From Pseudomonas gozinkensis (GTDB lineage Bacteria; Pseudomonadota; Gammaproteobacteria; Pseudomonadales; Pseudomonadaceae), in assembly GCF_014863585.1 (NCBI RefSeq), contig NZ_CP062253.1, positions 1,886,501 to 1,950,500 on the forward strand: a stretch of DNA of 64,000 bases, given 5' to 3'. Shown one piece after another: positions 9,899 to 19,258 of this stretch. Position numbers and translations under genes: made by a program. The notes under the pieces are model-generated. The model searched no databases, was not told the origin of the DNA, and saw only the letters and a list, made by a program, of their open reading frames with translations. Position 1 is the stretch's first letter; each line of letters starts with the position of its first letter.

Positions 9899-10603
9899 AT
9901 GAAACCGATTCAGCTGCCCCTAGGTGTGCGTCTGCGTGACGACGCCACCTTCATCAACTACTACCCAGGCGCCAATGCCGCTGCACTCGGCTATGTCGAG
10001 CGTCTATGCGAAGCCGACGCCGGCTGGACCGAAAGCCTGATCTATCTGTGGGGCAAGCACGGGGTAGGGCGTACGCATCTGTTGCAGGCCGCGTGCCTGC
10101 GCTTCGAACAGATGGGTGAACCGGCGGTGTACCTGCCGCTGGCCGAGTTGATGGATCGCGGCATCGAAATCCTCGACAACCTCGAACAGTACGAACTGGT
10201 TTGCCTGGATGACTTGCAGGTGATTGCCGGCAAGGCGGATTGGGAAGAGGCGATGTTTCATCTGTTCAACCGTCTGCGTGACAGCGGTCGCCGCTTGCTG
10301 ATCGCGGCGTCCACTTCGCCGCGTGAACTGCCGATCAAACTCGCCGACCTGAAATCGCGCCTGACCCTGGCGCTGATCTTTCAGATGCGTCCGCTCTCCG
10401 ACGAAGACAAATTGCGTGCTTTGCAGTTACGCGCATCCCGTCGCGGTCTGCACCTGACCGATGAAGTCGGGCATTTTATTTTGACTCGCGGTACTCGCAG
10501 CATGAGCGCGCTTTTCGATCTGCTGGAGCAGCTCGATCAGGCCTCTTTGCAGGCCCAACGCAAGCTGACCATTCCTTTCCTGAAAGAAACCCTGGGCTGG
10601 TAA
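9899..10603 (+). CDS. hda: DnaA regulatory inactivator Hda
   Basis: A 234-residue AAA+ protein homologous to the DnaA ATPase core without its DNA-binding domain. Visible are the Walker A variant WGKHGVGRTHLLQA (arginine in place of the second lysine, as usual in Hda), Walker B LVCLDDLQV, and the N-terminal MKPIQLPLGV, which is like the clamp-binding peptide. With the sliding clamp it stimulates ATP hydrolysis by DnaA and prevents re-initiation. A short hairpin (AACCGG/CCGGTT) follows the stop. Confidence 0.95.
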   Translation: MKPIQLPLGVRLRDDATFINYYPGANAAALGYVERLCEADAGWTESLIYLWGKHGVGRTHLLQAACLRFEQMGEPAVYLPLAELMDRGIEILDNLEQYELVCLDDLQVIAGKADWEEAMFHLFNRLRDSGRRLLIAASTSPRELPIKLADLKSRLTLALIFQMRPLSDEDKLRALQLRASRRGLHLTDEVGHFILTRGTRSMSALFDLLEQLDQASLQAQRKLTIPFLKETLGW

Positions 10604-10817
10604 AACCGGGGCTTTCAGCCGGTTTCGGCATATTTCAGGCGCCAGAAAACCCGCTTTCCTGTGGGTTGCACAGGCTGCGTCTCGATTCAAATAGGCTTAA
10701 GCGCTTAGATGTTAACGAGAAACCGAGAAGTCACAAAAAGATCGATTGAATTTGCAAATGAGGCTGATAGCGGGCATAGTCTCGGCTTCTTTACAACTAT
10801 CAGCCACGGTCGTGCCC

Positions 10818-11438
10818 ATGCTAAAGCGCTTCGCACCCCTCGTGCCTCTCGCACTCGTCACCCTGTTGTTCGGTTGCGCTGCTCATTCACCTGTTAATCA
10901 AGAGCAGCAACAACAGGCTAAAAACTCTGCCACCGCCCAGTCTTCCGTTATTTACCAGGAAGAGCTGGACACCGAAAAAGAACTCGCCGACTTCAACGGC
11001 AAGAAGCCATACCAGCTTCCGGTTCTGGCCGACAGCATCCTCGAACGCGGTATGTCCCTGATCGGTACCCGTTACCGTTTCGGTGGTACCTCTGAAGCCG
11101 GTTTCGATTGCAGCGGTTTCATCGGCTACCTGTTCCGCGAAGAAGCCGGCATGAACCTGCCGCGCTCTACCCGCGAAATGATCAACGTTGATGCGCCGCT
11201 GGTTTCGCGCAGCAACCTCGAGCCGGGCGACCTGCTGTTCTTCGCCACCAATGGTCGTCGCGGTCGTGTAAGCCACGCCGGGATCTACCTGGGCGACAAC
11301 CAGTTCATCCATTCCAGCTCTCGTCGCAGCGGCGGTGTTCGCATCGACAGCCTGGGCGACAGCTACTGGAGCAAGACCTTCATCGAAGCCAAGCGCGCTT
11401 TGGCGAACGCTCCGACCGTGGTTACCGCTCGCAAGTAA
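10818..11438 (+). CDS. NlpC/P60 family lipoprotein peptidase (first of a tandem pair)
   Basis: A 206-residue lipoprotein with signal peptide and lipobox LLFGC. The NlpC/P60 cysteine-peptidase domain begins at about residue 80. The catalytic Cys is in FDCSGFIGYLF, the His in RVSHAGIYLG, and the third residue near FIHSSS. Such enzymes cut D-Glu to diaminopimelate bonds in murein stems at the inner leaflet or periplasm. The start at 10818 gives the signal peptide. It is closely similar to the next gene; a terminator separates them. Confidence 0.92.
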   Translation: MLKRFAPLVPLALVTLLFGCAAHSPVNQEQQQQAKNSATAQSSVIYQEELDTEKELADFNGKKPYQLPVLADSILERGMSLIGTRYRFGGTSEAGFDCSGFIGYLFREEAGMNLPRSTREMINVDAPLVSRSNLEPGDLLFFATNGRRGRVSHAGIYLGDNQFIHSSSRRSGGVRIDSLGDSYWSKTFIEAKRALANAPTVVTARK

Positions 11439-11576
11439 TCGCTCGATTGTCGCCACGCTCGTGGCGACAACGCGGCCCTTCGGAGGCAATAGACCTAAAC
11501 TTTACAAGGTGAAGTTAAAGTCTTACTTGAAGTTTGCCGCGTAGCCGCTAGAATCCTGATCTATATTGATGGCAAA

Positions 11577-11608
11577 CCGCCTGCGTCCAAACGCAGGCGG
11601 TTTTGTTT
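11577..11608 (+). terminator. Rho-independent terminator
   Basis: ACCGCCTGCGT pairs with ACGCAGGCGGT around a three-base loop and is followed by TTTGTTTT. It sits between the two NlpC/P60 genes and ends the first transcript. Confidence 0.85.
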
Positions 11609-11657
11609 TCTGTCGAATCGGCAGTCAAAGCCTCAGCCAGATCAGGATGTTCTGCAT

Positions 11658-12194
11658 ATGACGATGTCGGCCCGCTTTGCCTTGATGTTCTTCGCAGCGC
11701 TGCTCAGCGGCTGCGCCAGCCGCACTCCACCGCCTGCGCCGGTGGTGCGCGCTCCGATCGTGTTCGGATCCTCCCAGACCTTTTCACCCGCTGCCGAAGA
11801 CGTGCTGTTCCGCGCGCTCGGGCTGGTGGGCACGCCTTATCGTTGGGGTGGCAATACGCCGGATTCGGGCTTCGATTGCAGCGGCCTGATTGGTTTCGTC
11901 TACCGCGATGCCGCCGGTATCAGCCTGCCGCGCTCGACCCGCGAGATGATCGTGATGCAGGCGCCGAACGTCGGCAAGGAAGGGTTGCAGACCGGCGACC
12001 TGATCTTCTTCGCCACCAATGGCGGCTCACAGGTCAGCCATGCGGGGATCTACGTCGGGGAAGGGCGCTTCGTTCATGCGCCGGCCACCGGTGGTACGGT
12101 GAAGCTGGACAGCCTGTCGAAGGCGTATTGGCAGAAAGCCTATCTGAGCGCCAAGCGTGTTCTGCAGCCAGAGCATCTGGCGCACAACCCGTAG
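11658..12194 (+). CDS. NlpC/P60 family lipoprotein peptidase (second of a tandem pair)
   Basis: A 178-residue lipoprotein with lipobox LLSGC and a Pro-rich linker. The NlpC/P60 domain carries FDCSGLIGFVYRD (catalytic Cys) and QVSHAGIYVG (His). It shares long identical stretches with its upstream neighbour, such as LPRSTREMI and FFATNG, so the pair arose by duplication. The linker is shorter, which suggests a different reach toward the peptidoglycan. ATG at 11664 is an alternative start two codons in. Confidence 0.9.
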   Translation: MTMSARFALMFFAALLSGCASRTPPPAPVVRAPIVFGSSQTFSPAAEDVLFRALGLVGTPYRWGGNTPDSGFDCSGLIGFVYRDAAGISLPRSTREMIVMQAPNVGKEGLQTGDLIFFATNGGSQVSHAGIYVGEGRFVHAPATGGTVKLDSLSKAYWQKAYLSAKRVLQPEHLAHNP

Positions 12195-12205
12195 CCCGGA
12201 TACAT

Positions 12206-12244
12206 AAAAACCCGTGGAAGCTGAATGGCTCCCACGGGTTTTTT
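12206..12244. terminator. Bidirectional terminator
   Basis: AAAAACCCGTGG and CCACGGGTTTTTT form a stem around a 14-base loop between the convergent NlpC/P60 and sorbosone-dehydrogenase-like genes. Confidence 0.85.
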
Positions 12245-12259
12245 AATGCCTGCAATACG

Positions 12260-13573
12260 CTAGCGGGTCGCTGATACTCGCCACACTTTGTTACCCACGT
12301 CATCCGCCACCAGCAATCCACCTTGCTGGTCGATCACCACGCCGACCGGGCGACCCAGAGCGTTTTCATCCTTGTCGAGGAATCCGGTCAGCACGTCCAC
12401 CGGTGTTCCGCTCGGCTTGCCAGCGGCAAACGGTACGAAGATCACCTTGTAGCCGCTATGCGGCTTGCGGTTCCACGAGCCGTGCTGGCCGATGAATGCG
12501 CCTTCCTTGAATTGCGCCGGCAGGCGATTCCCTTCAGCGAAGGTCAGGCCCAGTGACGCGGTGTGCGGGCCGACGGCGTAGTCGGGAGCGATGGCCTTGG
12601 CCACCATGTCCGGGCGCTGTGGTTCGACGCGCACGTCGATGTGCTGGCCGTAATAGCTGAACGGCCAGCCATAGAAACCACCGTCCTTGACCGAGGTGAT
12701 GTAGTCCGGCACCAGATCGCTGCCGATTTCGTCGCGCTCGTTCACGGCGGTCCACAGTGCGCCGGTTTGTGGCTCCCAGGCCAGGCCGTTCGGGTTGCGG
12801 ATGCCCGAGGCGAAGATCCGGTGGTTGCCGGTGGCGCGATCCACTTCCCAGATCGCCGCACGGCCTTCTTCCTGATCCAGGCCGTTTTCGCCGACGTTGC
12901 TGTTTGAACCGACGGTGACGTACAGCTTGCTGCCGTCCTTGCTGGCGATGACGTTCTTGGTCCAGTGGTGGTTGAGCGTGCCGCCCGGCAGGTCGACGAC
13001 CTTGATTGGCTGGCTCTTGATTTCGGTTGCGCCGGGCTCGTAGTTAAAACGCAGCAGGCGATCGGTATCGGCGACGTACAGATCGTTGCCGACCAGGGTC
13101 ATGCCGAACGGCGAGTTGAGGTTTTGCAGGAAAACCGTGCGGGTTTCGGCCACGCCGTCATGATCGGCATCGCGCAGCAGGGTGATGCGGTTCGGGCTGG
13201 GGACGCCAGCACCTGCGCGGCCCATGACTTTCTTCATTACCCAGCCGCGAATGCCCTTGCCGTCGTCGGGTTTGGGCGGGGCGTTGGTTTCCGCTACCAG
13301 CACATCGCCGTTGGGCAGCACATACAGCCAGCGAGGGTGATCGAGATTCTCGGCAAACGCTGCTACCTGTGTGCCTGTCGCTGCCGTCGGTTTCGCGCCG
13401 GCCGGCCAGCCGATGGCCGGGGCGATGTTCACCGTCGGGATCAGGGTCTTGTTCGGTTCGGGCAATTTGGGTGACGGGCCGGTGCCGTCGGAGACTTGCA
13501 GGCTGGAGGATTCACCACAGGCGGCGAGCCCTCCGGCGAGCACGATGACGAAAACGAGCTGGGGCTTGCGCAT
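12260..13573 (-). CDS. L-sorbosone dehydrogenase-like PQQ-type beta-propeller lipoprotein
   Basis: A 437-residue exported lipoprotein with lipobox GGLAACGE. It is followed by a six-bladed propeller resembling sorbosone dehydrogenases and soluble PQQ glucose dehydrogenases (GSH family). Motifs include [38 protein letters not shown] and [12 protein letters not shown]. The family oxidises sugars or aldehydes with PQQ in the periplasm, but many members have no proven substrate. It may be cotranscribed with the unknown gene upstream on the same strand (65 bases apart). Confidence 0.8.
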   Translation of the reverse strand: MRKPQLVFVIVLAGGLAACGESSSLQVSDGTGPSPKLPEPNKTLIPTVNIAPAIGWPAGAKPTAATGTQVAAFAENLDHPRWLYVLPNGDVLVAETNAPPKPDDGKGIRGWVMKKVMGRAGAGVPSPNRITLLRDADHDGVAETRTVFLQNLNSPFGMTLVGNDLYVADTDRLLRFNYEPGATEIKSQPIKVVDLPGGTLNHHWTKNVIASKDGSKLYVTVGSNSNVGENGLDQEEGRAAIWEVDRATGNHRIFASGIRNPNGLAWEPQTGALWTAVNERDEIGSDLVPDYITSVKDGGFYGWPFSYYGQHIDVRVEPQRPDMVAKAIAPDYAVGPHTASLGLTFAEGNRLPAQFKEGAFIGQHGSWNRKPHSGYKVIFVPFAAGKPSGTPVDVLTGFLDKDENALGRPVGVVIDQQGGLLVADDVGNKVWRVSATR

Positions 13574-13638
13574 TGCTGATCTTCCCTATAAATGCATTCT
13601 TAATCATAGAGGAGTGCACAAGCCCGATGGTTCAACCC

Positions 13639-14223
13639 TCAGCCGCGGGCTTCCTTGAACAGCATGGCAATGCCGGGGTGATAGTTGCCGGCTTCGCTGC
13701 GCAATTTGCGGTAGGCGTAGGGAAAGTACCAGGCGACGGCGCAGGTGTGTTCCTTTTGCAGGTCATCGACCATGTCCTGCAGCTCTTCCGGACTGGCGCT
13801 GTGCTGGGCCTTTTGCGGGGCGACGAACAGGCAGCCGAGTTTCAGGTCGCTGGCGTAGCTGATGCGCTTGGCGTCGCTGGTGATATCCGCCAGGGCCTGC
13901 GTCAGATTCAGGCTGGTGACGCGTGGCCAGCGCTGGGTGGCCTGGATGAAGGCGCGATCGTCGGCGCCGGCAATAAACAGGTCGGCGCGGGCGTTGCGCT
14001 CGCCTTCTTCGTTCTGCTTGCGGGTGGCAGTGTCGCGCAGGGTGACCAGTTCGGCCATCCATGCGGCGGCGGACAGCAGGCCAAGGTTGGCTTTCTCGTC
14101 GTGCCAGTAGGGGGTGTCGCTGTCGCCGCGTACGGCGTTGTAACGGTCGATACAGTCAAACCAGCGTTCCAGCACCGGGCGCAGGAATTCCAGCCGCGGG
14201 TTGCTGATGATCATGCCTTGCAT
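13639..14223 (-). CDS. Hypothetical protein
   Basis: I do not recognise this 194-residue protein. It has no signal peptide or membrane segment and reads as a soluble, mostly helical protein rich in Ala and Arg. The start at 14223 (MQGMIISNP) follows GGGAG at a good distance; a longer frame would add 16 residues. Codon use matches its neighbours, so it looks like a native gene. It lies between the sorbosone dehydrogenase-like gene and the cobalamin riboswitch, reading away from the latter. Confidence 0.65.
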   Translation of the reverse strand: MQGMIISNPRLEFLRPVLERWFDCIDRYNAVRGDSDTPYWHDEKANLGLLSAAAWMAELVTLRDTATRKQNEEGERNARADLFIAGADDRAFIQATQRWPRVTSLNLTQALADITSDAKRISYASDLKLGCLFVAPQKAQHSASPEELQDMVDDLQKEHTCAVAWYFPYAYRKLRSEAGNYHPGIAMLFKEARG

Positions 14224-14404
14224 GGTGCTCTCCCTTGTTATTGTGATGTGCTCTCTGCAGTCAAAAAGCATGGCTCTTTGATATCACTGCTGACAGTGTG
14301 GCACAAGATTGGCGTCAGTTAATTGATCGGCGGCAGTTATTCGCCGTACAAGCCCCTCTTCAATTGACGCTCCACCCCCAACCCTCTAACCTTCGCGGCT
14401 TGTT

Positions 14405-14601
14405 TCAGGTGCTCTGTGGCGCATGTCGACAGAGTGAAACAGGGAAGCCGGTGAGGCGGGTCTTGAAGCGAAGAACCCTCACGATCCCGGCGCTGCCCCC
14501 GCAACGGTAAATGAGTAAAAGCTGCGTCTGATGCCACTGCGTAAATGCGGGAAGGCGCGCAGCCAGGCACCAGCCGCTCATGAGCCCGGAGACCGGCCTG
14601 A
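14405..14601 (+). promoter_or_regulatory. Cobalamin (adenosylcobalamin) riboswitch
   Basis: The leader holds the ordered conserved blocks of a cobalamin riboswitch. They are CAGGTGCTC at about 14406, AACAGGGAAGCCGGTGAG at about 14438, GCTGCCCCCGCAACGGTAA at about 14492, and the B12 box region AGCCAGGCACCAGCC followed by AGCCCGGAGACCGGCC ending near 14600. The cobO start is about 95 bases downstream, leaving room for an expression platform. It should repress the cob operon when cobalamin is plentiful. Confidence 0.93.
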
Positions 14602-14696
14602 TCCATCCAGCGGCATCACGGTGGGCGATGCCAGGCTTGTTGCCGTCTATTCTTGTGCCTGCCCGCCGTTATCCAGCCTCAACGGAGAGCTCCCCC

Positions 14697-15308
14697 ATGA
14701 CTGATTCCCCCGAGCGCGACGAGCGCCACCTGGCGCGCATGCAGCGCAAAAAAGCCGTGATCGACGAACGCATCGCCAATTCGCCAGACGAATGCGGCCT
14801 GGTGCTGGTGCTGACCGGCAACGGCAAAGGCAAGAGCAGCTCGGCATTCGGCATGCTCGCCCGCGCCATGGGTCACGGCATGCAGTGCGGTGTGGTGCAG
14901 TTCATCAAGGGCCGCAACAGCACCGGCGAAGAGCTGTTCTTCCGCCGCTTCCCCGAGCAAGTGCGTTTTCATGTGATGGGCGAGGGCTTCACCTGGGAAA
15001 CCCAGGATCGCCAGCGCGACATAGCCGCCGCCGAAGCGGCCTGGGAAGTCTCCCGCGAGCTGCTGCGCGATCCGTCGATCGGTCTGGTGGTGCTCGATGA
15101 ACTGAACATCGCCCTCAAGCACGGTTACCTCGATCTGGATCAGGTGCTCAGCGATCTGCAGGCCCGTCCGCCGATGCAGCACGTGATCGTCACCGGTCGC
15201 GCCGCCAAGCCGGAAATGATCGAGATGGGCGACACCGTCACCGAGATGGGCATGATCAAGCACGCCTTCCAGGCCGGCATCAAAGCGCAGAAAGGCGTCG
15301 AACTTTGA
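14697..15308 (+). CDS. cobO: Cob(I)yrinic acid a,c-diamide adenosyltransferase
   Basis: A 203-residue CobA/CobO-type enzyme that adds the 5'-deoxyadenosyl ligand to the corrin cobalt. The P-loop TGNGKGKSSSAFG (about residues 43-55) and VVLDELNIALK are diagnostic. The start at 14697 follows GGAGAGC; the longer frame would run into the riboswitch. It is the first gene of the riboswitch-controlled operon, and its TGA overlaps the TTG start of cobB by four bases. Confidence 0.96.
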   Translation: MTDSPERDERHLARMQRKKAVIDERIANSPDECGLVLVLTGNGKGKSSSAFGMLARAMGHGMQCGVVQFIKGRNSTGEELFFRRFPEQVRFHVMGEGFTWETQDRQRDIAAAEAAWEVSRELLRDPSIGLVVLDELNIALKHGYLDLDQVLSDLQARPPMQHVIVTGRAAKPEMIEMGDTVTEMGMIKHAFQAGIKAQKGVEL

Positions 15309-16657
15309 ATCAACCACGTCACTGCCCGGCGGTACTGATCGCCGCGCCGGCTTCCGGTCAGGGCAAGACCACCGTCACCGCTGCGCTGGCCCGTTTGCAT
15401 CGCAATCAGGGGCGCAAGGTTCGCGTGTTCAAGTGCGGCCCGGACTTTCTCGACCCGATGATCCTCGAGCGCGCCAGCGGTGCGCCGGTCTATCAACTGG
15501 ACATGTGGATGGTCGGCGAGCAGGAAAGTCGACGCCTGTTGTGGGAAGCCGCCGCCGAAGCCGATCTGATCCTGATCGAGGGTGTGATGGGCCTGTTCGA
15601 CGGCACGCCGTCGAGCGCCGATCTGGCGCGGCATTTCGGCGTACCGGTGCTCGGTGTGATCGACGGCACAGCCATGGCCCAGACCTTCGGCGCACTGGCC
15701 CTGGGCCTGGCGCGCTATCAGCCGGACTTGCCGTTTGCCGGCGTGCTGGCCAACCGCGTCGGCACCGTGCGCCATGCGCAATTGCTGGAAGGCAGCCTCA
15801 CCGAAGGTTTGCGCTGGTATGGCGCGTTGTCCCGGGAAACCGGGATCGAACTGCCAAGCCGCCATCTCGGTCTGGTGCAGGCCAGCGAACTCAATGACCT
15901 CGACGTACGCCTCGACGCCGCCGCCGAAGCGCTGGCCGGCACTTGCGAGGTAGCGCTGCCACCGGCCGTGGAATTCGCTGCGCCTGAAATCGTTGAGACC
16001 GAAAAACTGCTCGAAGGCGTACGAATTGCCGTCGCCCGGGACGAAGCTTTCGCTTTCACCTACGGCGCCAGTCTCGATCTGCTGCGGGCGATGGGTGCGC
16101 AATTGAGTTTCTTCTCGCCGATCCGCGATACGCAATTGCCTGAGGCTGACAGCTTGTACTTGCCCGGCGGCTATCCGGAATTGCACCACGTTGCCCTGTC
16201 GCAGAACGCCGACATGCTCAACGCAATTCGAGCGCACCATGCGGCCGGCAAACCGTTGCTCGCCGAATGCGGCGGCATGCTTTATCTGCTCGACTCGCTG
16301 ACCGATGTCGAAGGCACCCGCGCTGATTTGGTCGGCCTGTTGAGTGGCGACGCCGTGATGCAAAAGCGCCTCGCCGCACTGGCGCTGCAAGAGGTCGACC
16401 TGCCGGAAGGCCTGTTGCGCGGCCACACCTATCACCATTCCCTGACCACCACCGAACTGACGCCGATTGCCCGTGGCCACAGCCCCAACGGCGGGCGCGG
16501 CGCGGAAGCGGTTTACCGGGAAGGGCGGATGACCGCCTCCTATGTGCACTTCTATTTCCCGTCAAATCCAGAGGCTATCGCAACATTGTTTGCGCCGAAC
16601 CATGAGGGCCCCATCGCTGGCAAGCCAGCTCCCACAGTGGGCGGGTGTAATGTCTGA
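15305..16657 (+). CDS. cobB: Cobyrinate a,c-diamide synthase
   Basis: A 450-residue enzyme that amidates cobyrinic acid carboxylates a and c using ATP and glutamine. The N-terminal dethiobiotin-synthetase-like ATPase has APASGQGKTTVTAAL. The C-terminal class I glutaminase has YLPGGYPELH and AECGGMLYLL with the catalytic Cys. The start is TTG at 15305, overlapping the cobO stop. Its last 15 or so residues, after FYFPSNPEAIATLF, read through the left arm of a REP palindrome and are probably not functional. Confidence 0.95.
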   Translation: MNQPRHCPAVLIAAPASGQGKTTVTAALARLHRNQGRKVRVFKCGPDFLDPMILERASGAPVYQLDMWMVGEQESRRLLWEAAAEADLILIEGVMGLFDGTPSSADLARHFGVPVLGVIDGTAMAQTFGALALGLARYQPDLPFAGVLANRVGTVRHAQLLEGSLTEGLRWYGALSRETGIELPSRHLGLVQASELNDLDVRLDAAAEALAGTCEVALPPAVEFAAPEIVETEKLLEGVRIAVARDEAFAFTYGASLDLLRAMGAQLSFFSPIRDTQLPEADSLYLPGGYPELHHVALSQNADMLNAIRAHHAAGKPLLAECGGMLYLLDSLTDVEGTRADLVGLLSGDAVMQKRLAALALQEVDLPEGLLRGHTYHHSLTTTELTPIARGHSPNGGRGAEAVYREGRMTASYVHFYFPSNPEAIATLFAPNHEGPIAGKPAPTVGGCNV

Positions 16658-16701
16658 AGAAACGCAATCTCCTGTGGGAGCTGGCTTGCCAGCGATGGGG
16701 C
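16608..16701. repeat. REP inverted pair spanning the cobB end and bluB ribosome-binding site
   Basis: The arms at 16608-16637 and 16672-16701 are perfect 30-base inverted repeats around a 34-base loop. The cobB stop codon (16655-16657) lies in the loop. The right arm ends two bases before the bluB ATG (16703), so any bluB Shine-Dalgarno sequence lies within the repeat. Confidence 0.9.
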
Positions 16702-16702
16702 C

Positions 16703-17353
16703 ATGACCGACAACGCCTTCACTGACGCCGAGCGCGAAGCGGTCTACCGCGCCATCGCCGAACGCCGCGACATGCGTCACTTCAGCGGCGGCACGGTCGA
16801 GCCTGAACTGTTACGCCGACTGCTCGAAGCTGCACATCAGGCACCGAGCGTCGGCCTGATGCAGCCTTGGCGCTTCATCCGTATCAGCGACCGCGCCTTG
16901 CGTGGCCAGATCCAGAACCTTGTTGAAGAAGAGCGCGTGCGCACCGCCGAAGCCCTCGGCGAGCGCAGCGACGAGTTCATGAAGCTCAAGGTCGAAGGCA
17001 TCAACGATTGCGCTGAAGTGCTGGTGGCGGCGTTGATGGACGATCGCGAGCGGCATATTTTCGGCCGTCGCACGCTGCCGGAAATGGACATGGCGTCGCT
17101 GTCCTGCGCGATCCAGAACCTGTGGCTCGCCGCGCGTGCCGAAGGCCTGGGCATGGGCTGGGTGTCGCTGTTCGAACCGCAGGCGCTGGCCGATCTGCTG
17201 AAACTGCCGACCGGGGCCAAGCCGCTGGCGGTTCTTTGTCTGGGGCCGGTCAAGGAATTCTATCCGGCGCCGATGCTGGTACTCGAAGGGTGGGCACAGG
17301 CGCGTCCGCTCAATGAGCTGCTGTATGAAAATTATTGGGGAGTGAGTCAATGA
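16703..17353 (+). CDS. bluB: 5,6-dimethylbenzimidazole synthase
   Basis: A 216-residue flavoprotein of the nitroreductase fold. It breaks down FMNH2 with oxygen to give DMB, the lower ligand of cobalamin. Motifs are [13 protein letters not shown] near the N-terminus, [14 protein letters not shown], and [12 protein letters not shown]. Its presence suggests aerobic synthesis of true B12. The start lies directly after a REP arm, with only GATGGGG as a possible Shine-Dalgarno. Its TGA overlaps the cobD ATG (ATGA). Confidence 0.94.
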   Translation: MTDNAFTDAEREAVYRAIAERRDMRHFSGGTVEPELLRRLLEAAHQAPSVGLMQPWRFIRISDRALRGQIQNLVEEERVRTAEALGERSDEFMKLKVEGINDCAEVLVAALMDDRERHIFGRRTLPEMDMASLSCAIQNLWLAARAEGLGMGWVSLFEPQALADLLKLPTGAKPLAVLCLGPVKEFYPAPMLVLEGWAQARPLNELLYENYWGVSQ

Positions 17354-18258
17354 GTGTGGCGTTATTGAGTGTCGCCGCGGTTGCGCTGGATGCGCTGCTG
17401 GGTGAACCGAAACGCTGGCATCCGCTGGTGGCGTTCGGCAATTTCGCCGGGCGCATCGAGCAACGTTTCAATAGCGCTGGTCGTGGCTGGCGCAGCCATG
17501 GCGTCACCGCGTGGGTGATTGCGGTATTGCCGCTGACCCTGCTGGCCACGGCGTTTTCCTGGGCGCCGTATGTGGGCTGGATCGTCGAGATTCTTGCGCT
17601 GTATTGCGCCCTCGGCATGCGCAGTCTCGGCGAGCACGTCGAGCCGGTGGCCAAGGCCTTGCGCGCCGATGACCTGGAAGAGGCGCGCAAGCGTGTAGGT
17701 TATCTAGTCAGCCGTCAGACCGATGAGCTGGACAGCACCGCCGTCGCCCGCGCCGCCACCGAATCGGTACTGGAAAACGGCAGCGATGCGGTGTTCGCCG
17801 CGATTTTCTGGTTTGTCGTGGCCGGTGCGCCGGGGGTGGTGCTCTATCGCCTGAGCAACACGCTCGACGCGATGTGGGGTTACCGCAACGAGCGCTTCGA
17901 GCGTTTCGGCTGGGCAGCGGCAAAAATCGACGATGTGCTCAACTACATTCCTGCACGGCTGGTGGCGTTGACCTACGCGCTGCTGGGCAAAACCCGACTC
18001 GCGTTGAAATGCTGGCGCACCCAGGCGCCGAAATGGGACAGCCCGAACGCCGGCCCGGTGATGGCTGCTGGCGCGGGTGCCTTGGGCGTAGAGCTGGGCG
18101 GCCCGGCGATTTACCACGGTGAGCTGCACGAGCGCCCGCAACTGGGCGAGGGCGTGCCGGCGGATGCCGATTCCATTGATCGCGGCTGGCAATTGGTCCA
18201 GCGCGGGGTATGGTTATGGCTGCTGATTCTCTGCGTGGGGGCTGAATTCTATGCTTGA
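17350..18258 (+). CDS. cobD: Adenosylcobinamide-phosphate synthase (CbiB/CobD)
   Basis: A 302-residue membrane protein of the CbiB/CobD family that attaches aminopropanol phosphate to adenosylcobyric acid. It shows the family start with [19 protein letters not shown], several membrane segments, and later [13 protein letters not shown] and [17 protein letters not shown]. The ATG at 17350 overlaps the bluB stop by four bases, and the 3' end overlaps cobC by eight, consistent with a translationally coupled operon. Confidence 0.94.
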   Translation: MSVALLSVAAVALDALLGEPKRWHPLVAFGNFAGRIEQRFNSAGRGWRSHGVTAWVIAVLPLTLLATAFSWAPYVGWIVEILALYCALGMRSLGEHVEPVAKALRADDLEEARKRVGYLVSRQTDELDSTAVARAATESVLENGSDAVFAAIFWFVVAGAPGVVLYRLSNTLDAMWGYRNERFERFGWAAAKIDDVLNYIPARLVALTYALLGKTRLALKCWRTQAPKWDSPNAGPVMAAGAGALGVELGGPAIYHGELHERPQLGEGVPADADSIDRGWQLVQRGVWLWLLILCVGAEFYA

Positions 18259-19258
18259 ACACGGTGGCCGGTTGCGAAGGGCGGCGCTCGAATACGGCAT
18301 CGCGGAAGAAGACTGGCTCGACCTGTCCACGGGCCTGGCGCCGTGGCCGTTTCCGGTCCCGGAGATTCCGTTGCGGGCCTGGGCGCGCCTGCCGGAAAAC
18401 GATGACGGTCTGGAGCAGGCCGCCTGCGATTATTACGGTGCCAGCCAGGTGCTGCCGGTGGCCGGTTCGCAGATGGCCATTCAGTTGCTGCCGCGATTGC
18501 GCCGCGCCGGCAAGGTAGGCGTTTTGTCGCCGTGTTACGCCGAACATGCTGAAGCCTGGCGGCGCAGCGGCTATATCGTGCGCGAGGTGCTGGAGCAGGA
18601 AGTCGATTTCTTTCTCGACAGTCTCGACGTGCTGGTGGTGGTCAATCCGAACAACCCTACAGGCCTGAACCTGACCCCGGCACGTCTGCTCGACTGGCAC
18701 GCACGACTGGCCCAGCGTGGCGGCTGGCTGGTGGTCGACGAAGCATTCATGGACAACAAGCCGCAACTGAGTCTCGCCCCGCATGCGCATCAAGTGGGGC
18801 TGATCGTGTTGCGTTCGTTCGGCAAGTTTTTCGGTCTGGCCGGTGTGCGGCTGGGGTTCGTGCTGGCCGAGCGCAAGTTGCTCCGGTTGCTCGCCGAACA
18901 GGTCGGGCCCTGGGCAGTCAGCGGGCCGACCCGAGTACTCGGCCAGGCTTGCCTGCGAGACACCGAAGGCCACACGCGTCAGCGCATCCGCAGCGACGAG
19001 GCCAGCGAACGGCTGGCTGCGCTGCTCGAACGTTCCGGTTTCAAACCGCAGGGCGGCTGCGCACTGTTTCAGTGGCTGATCACCGAACAGGCCGCCGCGT
19101 TGCACGAATTCATGGCCCGGCGCGGCATTCTCCTGCGCCTGTTCGCGCACAACAGCAGCCTGCGTTTCGGGCTGCCCGCCGATGCCGCCGACGAAGCGCG
19201 CCTTGAGCAAGCCCTGCAAGCATTCGCCAAGCATTGCTCCATGGAAAAACCAGCATGA
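18251..19258 (+). CDS. cobC: Threonine-phosphate decarboxylase
   Basis: A 335-residue class I/II aminotransferase-fold PLP enzyme that makes (R)-1-amino-2-propanol phosphate for CobD. It shows [19 protein letters not shown] and the PLP-lysine motif [17 protein letters not shown]. The start at 18251 lies inside the end of cobD. It precedes cobQ with an ATGA overlap. The name follows the Pseudomonas denitrificans nomenclature (CobD in Salmonella). Confidence 0.93.
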   Translation: MLEHGGRLRRAALEYGIAEEDWLDLSTGLAPWPFPVPEIPLRAWARLPENDDGLEQAACDYYGASQVLPVAGSQMAIQLLPRLRRAGKVGVLSPCYAEHAEAWRRSGYIVREVLEQEVDFFLDSLDVLVVVNPNNPTGLNLTPARLLDWHARLAQRGGWLVVDEAFMDNKPQLSLAPHAHQVGLIVLRSFGKFFGLAGVRLGFVLAERKLLRLLAEQVGPWAVSGPTRVLGQACLRDTEGHTRQRIRSDEASERLAALLERSGFKPQGGCALFQWLITEQAAALHEFMARRGILLRLFAHNSSLRFGLPADAADEARLEQALQAFAKHCSMEKPA

